DNA of 64,000 bases from Butyrivibrio fibrisolvens 16/4 (lineage in GTDB: Bacteria > Bacillota > Clostridia > Lachnospirales > Lachnospiraceae), in assembly GCA_000209815.1 (NCBI GenBank), contig FP929036.1, positions 2,842,768 to 2,906,767 of the forward strand. Reading direction: 5' to 3'. Position 1 is the first letter of the stretch. Every line of letters starts with the position of its first letter. The notes beneath the pieces are model-generated. The model made no database searches, was not told where the DNA came from, and saw only the letters and a list, made by a program, of their open reading frames with translations. The translations under genes and the position numbers were made by a program. Shown here piece by piece: positions 21,918 to 30,497 of this stretch.

Positions 21918-23689
21918 CTAAAGTGAAATGTCTAAACGCTCAAGGCGTTGTAGTGTCTTCTTGCCCTCCACAAGGCTTTTTAAATCGGCTCCATTTTTCT
22001 GAGCCAGCTCCAGGGAGTTCTTTTTATTCTAAGCAAGGTCTCCTTTAGTGCCTTGCTAAGATCACTATTATCAGTAAGTTCGCCAACTGATGTGTTGAAA
22101 AGGGCTGCAACTGTTTTGCGTTCCTCCTCCTCCATAAAAAGGTCGACTATTCGGGCTGTATCCACAGGATTGCCCTCATTACAATATTTGAAAACCTCAT
22201 CAGCTACTGTATGGTATACCCCGTCTTCAAAATCCTCTGGCTGTACATAAGGTGATATCTTAGGGAAAATAGCGGGATTTTCCACTATCCAGGTAAGCAG
22301 TAACCTCTGGGACATTTTCATGCCATCGTCCTTTGGTTTGAATGCTTTGCGCTGATGGTCTTCTGCGGAACCTGAATCTCTTTTGGCTGTAATGCCTGAC
22401 TGTCCAAGCTCCAGTATATATTTAGCCAATGCATCCTTAGGGATGTTGAATTTGGCTGCTACTGACTCTGTATAGTTTTCCCTCTCAAGCTGAGTAGGAA
22501 ACTCGGTAACTATCATACGAGCAGCTTCTTTTTGGAAATCCGACTTCTTTTCCGGGTCCGTCATGTCAAATTTGTTTTGAAGCATACGCACCTGATACAT
22601 AAAGCTGTTTTCCGCATTTTGAATACGCTTCTCGTACTCTTCTGCCCCCAGATTTTTGATGAACTCATCAGGATCTTTGTAAGGGGACATATTGATTATT
22701 CGACAGGAAATTCCAGCATTCTTCAGAATTGGTATAGCGCGAAGAGCTGCTTTTTGACCAGCACCGTCGGAATCATAGCTAAGGTAGACATCCTTAACAT
22801 ATCTTTTAAGAATGCCTGCATGTCCCTCGGTGAGTGCGGTACCTAAAGATGCCACCGCATTATCAAAACCTGCCTGATGCAGGGAAATTACATCCATATA
22901 TCCTTCACAAAGGATGAACTGCTCTCTTCTTGTTTTTCTGGCGAAGTACAAACCAAATAAAGTCTTTGATTTGTTGAAAATCTCCGTTTCTGGGGAATTA
23001 AGGTATTTGGGCTCTCCATCCCCCATTACTCTTCCACCAAAGGCAACTACCTTGCCATTGGCATCGAAGATAGGAAACATAGCTCGATTCCAGAACTTAT
23101 CGTGGCCACCACGTTTTTCATCGATGGTAATAAGACCGCAGTCCTTTAATATATTATCATCGTAGCCCTTTCCCCTAAGATATTTGTAAAGGGAATCGGA
23201 ATACTTGCTGGTGCAGCCTAAGCCAAATTTGTGCATGGTCTCAACAGAAAGCTGACGGCCGGTAAAATAATCCATAGCCTGCTTGCCAACGTCGGAACGA
23301 AGAAGCTTGTAATAATAGGCTGCCGCCTCTTTATTTATTTCAAAAAGCTTGCTGCGCTTATCTGCCCGCTGACGTTCCTGAGCTGTCATTTCCCTCTGTG
23401 GAAGTGTAACTCCACACTTTGGTGCCAGCTCCTCCACCGCTTCCTTAAAGGTCATATTTTCGTATGCCATTAAGAAGCTGAAAACATTTCCTCCAGCTCC
23501 ACATCCGAAGCAATAATACATCTGCTTTTGCGGACTGACAGAAAATGAACCTGTCTTTTCATTATGAAAGGGACATAATCCAAAATACTGGCTTCCCTTT
23601 TTTTGTAAGTTAACATACTGTGAGATAACATCAACGATGTTGGTTCTGGTGCGAACCTCCTCAATTATCTCGTCTGAATAATAGGCCAT
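21918..23689 (-). CDS. dnaG: DNA primase, frameshifted near the 3' end
   Basis: Synthesises replication primers. The N-terminal CHC2 zinc finger is CPFH then [10 protein letters not shown] (residues 39-67). The TOPRIM domain shows [11 protein letters not shown] and [10 protein letters not shown]. The C-terminal helicase-binding domain follows. As sequenced it would end at 21980; adding one base at T5 22021-22025 extends it to 21918 with the ending [11 protein letters not shown], total 590 residues, the usual length. The start has AGGGAGAA. It is first in the dnaG-rpoD pair. Confidence 0.95.
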
Positions 23690-23717
23690 TGTTCTCCCTA
23701 ACTTACATATTTATAGA

Positions 23718-24734
23718 TTAAAATCCATCTACTATCCAGGCCTTTGGCATGAAATATTCGTTGAATTTTGTGATGCAATACTGATCTGTCATTCCTGAAA
23801 TATAATCGCAGATTATACGCTCCTGAGTCTCTCCCTCGTCCTCCATGGCACGATAGCGATCTGGAAGCTCCTCAAAGTGAGCCTGATAATATTCATAAAG
23901 CTCTCGAATCATTCGCTTAGCCTTAACCTCTTCCACCTTTGCAATGGAATCCTTATAGACGTTTGCAAACATGAAATCTCTAAGCTCTTTCATAGCCTCA
24001 TTAATTTCAGGTGACATTTTTATCTCTGCGCTGTTCTGACTGCTGATGATAACATCATGGATAAGAGTATCCAAACGAACCGCAGATGTCATACCTAGCG
24101 TCTTTCTGACGCTCATAGGAATTGATTCTTCTGTAAGAATCTGAGCACGGATTGCATCATCAACATCACTGTTTACGTATGCAATCTTATCTGACAAGCG
24201 AACTATCTGTCCCTCTGGTGTTGCTGGATGGCCCTCAGTCTGATGATTGCGAATACCATCTCGAACCTCCCAGGTAAGATTAAGTCCCTGTCCACCCTTT
24301 TCGAGTTTTTCTACAATACGTACGCTCTGCTCTGAGTGCACAAAGCCAGTAGAGCACATGGCATTAAGCTGAGCCTCACCCGCATGTCCAAATGGAGTGT
24401 GGCCTAAATCGTGCCCCAAAGCTATGGCTTCCACCAAATCCTCGTTAAGTCTCAATGCCTTAGCAATAGTTCTGGCGTTCTGTGAAACTTCTAATGTATG
24501 AGATAATCTGGTTCTGTAATGATCTCCCTGAGGAGTGAGAAAAACCTGAGTCTTATTCTTCAAACGGCGAAAGGCCTTACTATGAAGAATTCTGTCTCGA
24601 TCCCTCTGAAATAGAGGGCGAATGTCACATTGTGGCTCGTCTTTTTCACGGCCACGGGAATTTTCATTGAGTGTGGCAAAAGGACTGAGTGTTTCCCTTT
24701 CCATCTGCTCAATCATCTCTCGGATTGTGCCCAT
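23718..24734 (-). CDS. dgt: dGTP triphosphohydrolase-like HD protein
   Basis: A 338-residue HD-domain protein of the Dgt type 2 family. It splits dNTPs into deoxynucleoside and triphosphate. The metal ligands are seen in RLSHTLEV (His), GHDLGHTPFGHAGE (His-Asp) and RLSDKIAYVNSDVDDA (downstream Asp). RDRDRILHSKAFRRLKNKTQV is the family opening. The start at 24734 (MGTIREM) is chosen over one seven codons upstream because GGGAGG lies 6 bases before it. It sits upstream of dnaG in the same orientation, 28 bp away. Confidence 0.9.
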   Translation of the reverse strand: MGTIREMIEQMERETLSPFATLNENSRGREKDEPQCDIRPLFQRDRDRILHSKAFRRLKNKTQVFLTPQGDHYRTRLSHTLEVSQNARTIAKALRLNEDLVEAIALGHDLGHTPFGHAGEAQLNAMCSTGFVHSEQSVRIVEKLEKGGQGLNLTWEVRDGIRNHQTEGHPATPEGQIVRLSDKIAYVNSDVDDAIRAQILTEESIPMSVRKTLGMTSAVRLDTLIHDVIISSQNSAEIKMSPEINEAMKELRDFMFANVYKDSIAKVEEVKAKRMIRELYEYYQAHFEELPDRYRAMEDEGETQERIICDYISGMTDQYCITKFNEYFMPKAWIVDGF

Positions 24735-24787
24735 TTTAGCCTCCCAAATATGCATTACACGACACTTCTATAAGACAAATTACGCAG

Positions 24788-24809
24788 AAAAAAAGGATAT
24801 CCTTTTTTT
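24788..24809. other. Perfect A7-GGATATCC-T7 palindrome
   Basis: A 22-base perfect palindrome between tRNA-Leu(CAG) and dgt. It could be a residual terminator for either strand or an AT-rich binding site; it lies 54-75 bases upstream of the dgt start. Confidence 0.4.
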
Positions 24810-24847
24810 GCTAAAAAAACTTTGGGACTTGACTCTCGCATAAAAAT

Positions 24848-24872
24848 AACCCTCAGGCTCCACCTGAGGGTT
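24848..24872 (-). terminator. Terminator of tRNA-Leu(CAG)
   Basis: 10-bp perfect stem (24848-24857 with 24863-24872), 5-base loop, then TATTTTTA on the minus strand, 10 bases after the tRNA 3' end. Confidence 0.8.
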
Positions 24873-24881
24873 ATCTTTTTA

Positions 24882-24965
24882 TGCAGGAAATGGGACTTGA
24901 ACCCACACGATATTGCTACCACAGGCACCTGAAGCCTGCGCGTCTGCCAATTCCGCCATTCCTGC
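24882..24965 (-). tRNA. tRNA-Leu (anticodon CAG)
   Basis: 84-nt class II tRNA. Acceptor GCAGGAA/TTCCTGC, anticodon stem CAGGC/GCCTG with loop TTCAGGT (anticodon CAG), long variable arm, T-loop TTCAAGT. The CCA end is not encoded. Confidence 0.96.
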
Positions 24966-24976
24966 GAACATTTAGT

Positions 24977-25005
24977 ATTCTAAGGAATTGGAAGACTTAT
25001 GTCAA
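24977..25005 (-). promoter_or_regulatory. Strong promoter of tRNA-Leu(CAG)
   Basis: On the minus strand TTGACA (25000-25005), 17-bp spacer, TAGAAT (24977-24982), 11 bases before the tRNA 5' end. Confidence 0.85.
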
Positions 25006-25122
25006 GGGTTATCTCAAGCCTTGTTATATGTGGGTTCTCAAAAATACAATTGTCATATTTAACAAAACATCTAACCGAACATTGAGCTTTCTGACAATTC
25101 TGCATTTTATAGCTCAATTATC

Positions 25123-25150
25123 TTGCAATTTGCAAATCACAGGCTATAAT
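25123..25150 (+). promoter_or_regulatory. Promoter of the candidate repeat RNA
   Basis: TTGCAA (25123-25128), 16-bp spacer, perfect TATAAT (25145-25150). Predicted start near 25157. No coding sequence follows. Confidence 0.65.
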
Positions 25151-25184
25151 AATATTAACAACAGAGAAATAATATTATGGAAAG

Positions 25185-25442
25185 GGAGGTACGGTCCACC
25201 AAAACATTAAGAATTTATTGAAATGGTTTTATTAAAATCTAGTGATTGGAGGTATGGTCCACCAGAAGATTAAATTTTAAAACCAAGTAAGATGTTAAAA
25301 TCTGGGAAATGGAGGTACAGTCCACCAGAGAATTAAGTTTTAACACACGCGACAATTTCATTAAGAGGTCCATCAATGATTAAAAGTTTTCAAATGGACA
25401 GCAACAATGAAAAATAAAGCTGAATGAGAGGTACAGTCCATT
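25185..25442 (+). repeat. Five imperfect repeats spaced 63, 63, 53 and 63 bp
   Basis: Unit starts at 25185, 25248, 25311, 25364 and 25427. Units 1-3 open GGAGGTAYRGTCCACC followed by an ATTAA block about 20 bases in. Unit 4 opens AAGAGGTCC (internal deletion) and unit 5 GAGGTACAGTCCATT. The intervals match 6, 6, 5 and 6 helical turns at 10.5 bp per turn. The DNA between cores is AT-rich and also partly conserved. Confidence 0.85.
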
Positions 25443-25457
25443 GGGATCGAATTTCAG

Positions 25458-25510
25458 GGGCGGCATCAGCTAGGAATCAAGTGGTTTCGAGTTGGTGTCG
25501 CCCGTTTTTT
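25458..25510 (+). terminator. Terminator of the repeat RNA
   Basis: 13-bp stem with G-T pairs (25458-25470 with 25491-25503), 20-base loop, then T6 (25505-25510). Confidence 0.75.
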
Positions 25511-25518
25511 GCATATTT

Positions 25519-25544
25519 TTAGGGATTCTATAAAGAATCCCTAA
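25519..25544. terminator. Hairpin after ldh
   Basis: Perfect 10-bp inverted repeat TTAGGGATTC/GAATCCCTAA with a 6-base loop, 13 bp after the ldh stop. The T run is weak on both strands, so this is a plausible but not certain terminator. Confidence 0.5.
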
Positions 25545-25557
25545 ATTAATAATCTTA

Positions 25558-26505
25558 TTAAAATGCCTCGTCAAGAACATTCTTTAGCGTGTTTCCTGAT
25601 TCCTGAAGTGCTGCTATTTCATCATCACTTAGCCTGATTGGAACTGAGCCCTCCACACCATTTCTACCAACAATAGCTGGCATACTGAGAGCCACTCCGT
25701 CAATTCCAAAATCTCCATGCTGAATACTAGAAATAGGAAGCACTGATTTCTCATCTCTAATAATAGCTTCGCAGATTCTTCTAACACTCATGGCGATACC
25801 GTAATATGTAGCGCCCTTCTTTTCAATAATGCCATAAGCGCTGTTTTTAACATCATCGGCAATTCTCTTCATAGATTTTTCATGTTCGAAATGACCTCTC
25901 ATCTCACAGAAATCGTGAATTGGAATACCTGATACATTTGCAGAAGACCAGGCAGCAATCTCGCTATCTCCATGCTCTCCAATTATAAAAGCATGCACTG
26001 AACGGCTATCCACATCAAGATGCTCACCTAAAAGATATTTAAATCTGGCTGTATCCAAAACTGTACCAGAACCGAATACTCTGTTTTCAGGGAATCCGCT
26101 AAGCTTTGATGCAACTGAGGTAAGAATATCAACAGGGTTTGCAACTATAAGAAGAATACCATCCTTGTTGTACTTTGTAATCTCAGGAATGATTGATTTA
26201 AAGATTCCTACATTCTTCTTTACGAGATCAAGTCTTGTCTCTCCTGGCTTTTGTCCTGCACCTGCTGTAACAACAACTACCGCTGCATCCCCAGCATCTT
26301 TATAATCACCTGCATAAATTGACATAGGCTTTGCAAAAGGTAAACCATGGCTAATATCCAAAGCCTCACCCACAGCCTTGTCTTTATTTACATCTATAAG
26401 AACCATCTCAGAAAAAAGTCCGCTTTCCATAAGGGCAAAAGCTGATGCTGATCCTACAAATCCACAACCTACCACAGCAACTTTTCGTTCATTCAATTTG
26501 CTCAT
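25558..26505 (-). CDS. ldh: L-lactate dehydrogenase
   Basis: Reduces pyruvate to L-lactate with NADH at the end of fermentation. 315 residues. NAD-binding GCGFVGSA at about 13-20, substrate-specificity loop AGAGQKPGETRLDLV (Gln marks LDH over malate dehydrogenase; the Arg is catalytic), VANPVDILT, the catalytic His in IIGEHGDSE and the substrate Arg in GTVLDTARF. The ATG has TAGGAGG upstream. It is a single gene, convergent with the repeat RNA. No Rex operator was recognised by eye. Confidence 0.95.
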   Translation of the reverse strand: MSKLNERKVAVVGCGFVGSASAFALMESGLFSEMVLIDVNKDKAVGEALDISHGLPFAKPMSIYAGDYKDAGDAAVVVVTAGAGQKPGETRLDLVKKNVGIFKSIIPEITKYNKDGILLIVANPVDILTSVASKLSGFPENRVFGSGTVLDTARFKYLLGEHLDVDSRSVHAFIIGEHGDSEIAAWSSANVSGIPIHDFCEMRGHFEHEKSMKRIADDVKNSAYGIIEKKGATYYGIAMSVRRICEAIIRDEKSVLPISSIQHGDFGIDGVALSMPAIVGRNGVEGSVPIRLSDDEIAALQESGNTLKNVLDEAF

Positions 26506-26613
26506 TAATCTACCTCCTAATGAATTTTTATTTCTTCTACATTATCTATCCTAACAGAAAAAAACGTTTCCCGCAGTTATAACCGCCTAATTGATTGATT
26601 TTCTCATTAAAGG

Positions 26614-29171
26614 TTAGTACTTCATCTGTTTCTTCTTTTCATACATATTCTTATCAGCCTGTACAAAAACCTCATTAACTGTTAAATCCACGTTTCCCTT
26701 AGCCATACCAGCTGCTATGGTCACCTCTCCACTAACCATATTTTTGTTGTTCATAGCCTCAATGTATCCCATAGAAAATCCCAGATTATTGTAAGCCTCA
26801 CCCTGAATTATAACCACGAACTCATCTCCACCAATTCTATACACAGGGCTATGAGGAAAAGCATCACATATGATTTTGCAACCATTTTTTATAAAGTCAT
26901 CACCAACCTTATGACCATAAGTGTCATTGACATATTTTAAGCCATTAAGATCAAACAATGCTATGGCATATGATTTAACTATCCCCGCTGCAACCTGAGA
27001 TTCAAGTACTTTCTCTGCCTGTGAATAAGCATTTTTGTTTTTAACACCAGTAAGCTCATCCTTTATAGCCAAATCCACGACCTGATGTAAATTTTCTGCA
27101 TATTCCTTTTCTTTTCGAACCTCAGCATCAATATTAATTAGACCTACGATTAGTTTTTCCTCATCATTTTCCTTAATAATGATGGCTTTGTATCTAAAGA
27201 AAGAAGGTTTATCATCGACTATTAGCCTATACTCATATTCAAAGCTACCATTTTTAGTAGCCTTGTCTATTATATTTTCCTTAGTAATATTTTTACAAAA
27301 GCCATCTAAATCTTCGGAATAAATTACGTTGGATATCATCCTTGTAGTTTCTTCAAAAAAATCCTTTTCCTCACGCCTTATACCGATATAATTGTCTTCC
27401 TGACTGCTTTTATACACAGTATAAGAATTATCCCTTAAATCGACACTATACATAGCATATATATCACCGGCCAACGCAGCTATACGTGAATAATATATCT
27501 TTTCCTCCTGCATCGCTTTAAACTTTTCCTGCCGTTTAATCTGATTATCCACGTTATTTATACCAATAATAATATGTTTTTATCTGCTCTGTCTTGTACA
27601 GCTTTAAAACTAATATATCTGAAACCATCTTTATAATTTGCTCTGAATGTGATAGAAAATGACCCATTTTCTTCAATAGTTTTTAAAATGTTCTCCTTAG
27701 TAACAAGCTCATTGAACATTTTTAAATCATCTTCGTAAATCTTATGATTTACATTATTACTTGCGTCATAAAAGAAATCCTCTCCATTTCTCTCCGCTGT
27801 AACGTCACGAGAGGCTCCGTCTGAATTATATACTACGTATCTATTTGTCTCTATATTCACAAAATACATAGCAACATAATCCTCAGATAATGCCCTGGAA
27901 ATATAATTATAGGAAAGGGAATCAACTTTAATATTTTTGTCACCTACAGAAATAATAGCAAACAAAATAGCGGTTCTTTTAGTTTCTGGGTTTGTTGCTA
28001 TCTTTTTAAGCATAACATTAACCATTACGCCTACAGGAGTTTTATCTTCTATAACAATGTCACTATCGGTTTTAATGCACCTTCTAATTGCACTAAGAGT
28101 ATATGCTCCATGTGTATTAGTATGAGATGCAAGGTCAACGCGATATATTCCTTTACAATCAGGAAAGTACTTATCGAGAAAATCTTGGCACTCTTCATTT
28201 AGACGAATTACATTTAATTCATTTTCATCTATTTCTAATATAGCCATAGGAATGATACTACTTTCAGCCTCTGTACCATTCACTCCGTCGCTTACATAGG
28301 ACTGCTCATGAAGGTTCACATTATCAACTGCATTGTAATAATCTGCTTCTTTTGGATTTTCCAATACCAAAAACTGCTCATTATTTTCTACAAATTTTTC
28401 AAGGATTTTAACAGAAAGAGGCTTACTAAAATAAAAGCCCTGAAGTCTGGCACAGCCTCTGTTTCTAAGAAAATCCACCTGTTCTTTATTCTCAACGCCC
28501 TTTACAACCGTCTCTATTCCCAAAGCCCTAGCCATATTTACAAGCTGAGTTATATAAATCTGGGCATTAACATTAGACAATATCTGTCTGGTGAGGGAAA
28601 TATTGATTTTTACAGTATTAAAATGAATTTGATCAGCAAGAAGTAATGAGCTATCTCCACTGCCAAAATCATCAAACTCTATTCCATACCCCTTCTTTTG
28701 AAGGAGCTCTAATTGGGATAGTATATTATTCTTTTCTATTACTCGAGGATTGTCTGATATTTCAAATGAAAAATTATCTTTCTTAATTCCTGATTTTGAT
28801 ATAATTCCATCTATCTTTTTTACAGCACTATCTGTCTGAAAATCTAATTGGGAGAAATTGATAGAAGTAGGCACAATGTACATGCCTAACTCAACTTGAC
28901 GCTTCATTTTCTGAATAACTTTTTCGAGAATATATAAATCAAACTTTTCAATAAGTCCTGCATCTTCTAAAACAGGCACAAAATCGTTAGGATTAAGCAC
29001 ACCAAAAACAGGGTCGTCCCATCTAGCAAGCGCCTCCTCCTTACAAACTCTTCCATTTGAAGAACGGACTACAGGCTGTATATAAACTTCAATCCATTCC
29101 TCTTTTAGTGCTCTTTCAAAATTGTCTAGTAAATATTCTTTTCTACTTTCTAATAAAACGTTTTGATTCAT
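26614..29171 (-). CDS. EAL-PAS-PAS-GGDEF signalling protein, frameshifted
   Basis: Predicted cyclic-di-GMP protein of about 852 residues once one base is added at T5 27577-27581. Domain order is unusual: an EAL domain at about 1-260, a variable segment, two tandem PAS-like modules (each with a YVVYNS or YTVYKS strand, then TKENI and GSF), and a C-terminal GGDEF domain with intact YRIGGDEFVV and DLNGLKYVNDTYGH. The EAL domain retains EALARW and DDFGSG, but AEGVE is VVKGVE and KID is KIN, so phosphodiesterase activity is doubtful. No membrane segment is seen, so a cytosolic diguanylate cyclase with a degenerate sensory EAL is likely. Start 29171 is the first ATG; the upstream TTG/GTG lack a better ribosome site. 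Confidence 0.85.
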
Positions 29172-29281
29172 TTTATTCACCAAGACCTAAGTTAAAATCC
29201 TAAGTCTAAGGACAATATTACACACTACCCTACATTTATAGCATATTTTTATTAACAAACTGTGATAAAAGAGGGATGAAA

Positions 29282-29298
29282 TGCGGAAGGCGGGGTGA
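29282..29298 (-). repeat. Duplicated tRNA-Leu 3' end (copy beside the left tRNA)
   Basis: TCACCCCGCCTTCCGCA on the minus strand; its last 13 bases equal the tRNA-Leu(AAG) 3' end. It lies 51 bp beyond that tRNA, after its terminator. The same 17-mer follows the other copy. Confidence 0.75.
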
Positions 29299-29307
29299 GG
29301 TGGGCAC

Positions 29308-29339
29308 AAAAAAAGAGCAACCAGTTTCGTGATTGCTCT
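29308..29339 (-). terminator. Terminator of tRNA-Leu(AAG), left copy
   Basis: AGAGCAA-type stem with an 8-9 base loop, followed by T7 on the minus strand, 10 bases after the tRNA. Confidence 0.8.
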
Positions 29340-29349
29340 CTTTAACCAA

Positions 29350-29434
29350 TGCGGAAGGCGGGACTTGAACCCGCACGCTCGCAATGAGCACAAGATCCTT
29401 AGTCTTGCTCGTCTGCCAGTTCCGACACTTCCGC
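29350..29434 (-). tRNA. tRNA-Leu (anticodon AAG), left copy
   Basis: 85-nt class II tRNA. Acceptor GCGGAAG/CTTCCGC, anticodon stem CAAGA/TCTTG with loop CTAAGGA (anticodon AAG), long variable arm, T-arm GCGGG-TTCAAGT-CCCGC. Identical over its full length to the copy at 34003-34087 on the other strand. A34 implies wobble deamination to inosine by a TadA-type enzyme. Confidence 0.96.
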
Positions 29435-29475
29435 AAGAACTCTTTTGAAGTTCGTTTGTCTCAACGACAAGACAT

Positions 29476-29504
29476 AATATATCAGAGAAACCGCCCATCG
29501 TCAA
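29476..29504 (-). promoter_or_regulatory. Promoter of tRNA-Leu(AAG), left copy
   Basis: On the minus strand TTGACG (29499-29504), 17-bp spacer, TATATT (29476-29481). The CTCTGATAT stretch and the CTTGTCGT motif that follow are shared with the right copy. Confidence 0.75.
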
Positions 29505-29607
29505 CGGTTTTAGACAAATTAAAGTGACTAACTTTAACAGGATAAATCAGAAAGTTCTGACACTTCCCATTCAATATATAATGGCCTTATTAGTCACGCT
29601 TTTACCC

Positions 29608-30486
29608 CTAATCTACTATTCCATTATTCAGTAAATATTGGTGCCATGGCTCGTAGCATGAACCCTTTAAATGAACGCCGTCACCTGTTAAGCTGGCATC
29701 TAGATTTCCTTCCTCATCATCTACAACATCATTTATATTTAGGAAGAATATATGCTGTCTGTCTACAAGATCAAACAATGCTGCATTTCTAACATTAATA
29801 TTTCCATTGTTGTAGACAGGGTCATCCTCTCCTCTTTCCTTTGTAACATGCATTGTGCTGTTAATAAAGATTAGTGCATCAGGCTGAATCTGTAGAATCC
29901 TATTAATAACATCTTCGTAGGCATCGTGATATCCTTCGTTTGTTCCTCTGCCGATTTCATTGATGCCAACCATAATGTAAACCTTTGAAAATGAAATCTT
30001 AGAGAGGGCCTCAAATATGGTTTCCTTTGGACCATTTTCAGTTTCAATCCAGGCATCATTTTGAATGTTGTAGATTGTAAGAGACTTTTTTGCAAAGAAT
30101 GTAGCTCTCGAATCCAATGCCTCACAATACTGGGACAATCCTACCATTCTGGAATCGCCAATGAACACTGCATCATCAAAATAAGAATCATCTACCGGTG
30201 TATAAGTCTTTGGCTGTAGAGGTTCCTCCTCCTGCTTTGCTTCTTTAACAGGTTCTTTCTTTTTTACTGTTGCAGATGTTGTCTTTGGCTTTTCAGGTTC
30301 TTTAATAGCAGACCAAGGATATACTCCGTCTGTTGCGCCCTTTAACATAGGCGCCATAACAGGCTCTGCCTCTACACTCTTGAAATAGGATTGATACCTG
30401 GTAGGCAGATTAATGTAACTACAAATAGACAAGGCTACTGTAGCTATAAATACTAAAATAATTAATAAATAAGTCTTAATCTTCAT
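29608..30486 (-). CDS. Membrane-anchored SGNH/GDSL hydrolase
   Basis: 292 residues: N-terminal signal-anchor (residues 5-24), a Lys/Glu/Pro-rich linker (about 60-100), then an SGNH esterase fold with block I VFIGDSRM (nucleophile Ser), block III MVGINEIGRG (Asn) and block V GDGVHLKG (His). It starts 11 bp after the MBOAT gene, and the pair is the usual acyl-transfer arrangement in which MBOAT moves an acyl group across the membrane and the SGNH protein places or removes it on an extracellular glycan. The polymer is unknown. ATG 30486 has GGGGAT upstream. Confidence 0.82.
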   Translation of the reverse strand: MKIKTYLLIILVFIATVALSICSYINLPTRYQSYFKSVEAEPVMAPMLKGATDGVYPWSAIKEPEKPKTTSATVKKKEPVKEAKQEEEPLQPKTYTPVDDSYFDDAVFIGDSRMVGLSQYCEALDSRATFFAKKSLTIYNIQNDAWIETENGPKETIFEALSKISFSKVYIMVGINEIGRGTNEGYHDAYEDVINRILQIQPDALIFINSTMHVTKERGEDDPVYNNGNINVRNAALFDLVDRQHIFFLNINDVVDDEEGNLDASLTGDGVHLKGSCYEPWHQYLLNNGIVD

Positions 30487-30497
30487 AATCAAATCCC

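Larger units (their letters stand above)
25157..25510 (+). ncRNA. Candidate novel non-coding RNA made of tandem repeats
   Basis: About 350 nt bounded by a good promoter and a strong intrinsic terminator, with no plausible coding frame on either strand. It consists of five copies of a motif related to GGAGGTACGGTCCACC, each able to form a small GG-A-GG / CC-A-CC hairpin exposing a TACRGT loop. The next gene on the right, ldh, is convergent. I recognise no known RNA family. A DNA-level role (phased protein sites) is the main alternative. Confidence 0.5.

Noticed and set aside
21548-22048. Ser-rich plus-strand open frame
   Set aside because: It is the antisense of the acidic rpoD N-terminus and has no ribosome site; GAT/GAA codons read backwards give Ser codons.
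24622-25210. Plus-strand open frames across dgt and tRNA-Leu(CAG)
   Set aside because: They are antisense to a conserved HD protein and to a tRNA and have no ribosome sites.
25185-25442. CRISPR-like array
   Set aside because: Only the 16-base cores are similar, spacing is 63/53 bp, the stretches between are themselves partly conserved, and no cas genes are present.
25185-25442. CsrB-like CsrA sponge
   Set aside because: The GGA triplets fall in stems, not loops, and only some copies fit ANGGA; kept only as a distant possibility.
25157-25557. Type III toxin-antitoxin (ToxI-like repeats)
   Set aside because: Repeats and a terminator are present, but no ToxN-like gene follows; the next gene is a convergent lactate dehydrogenase.
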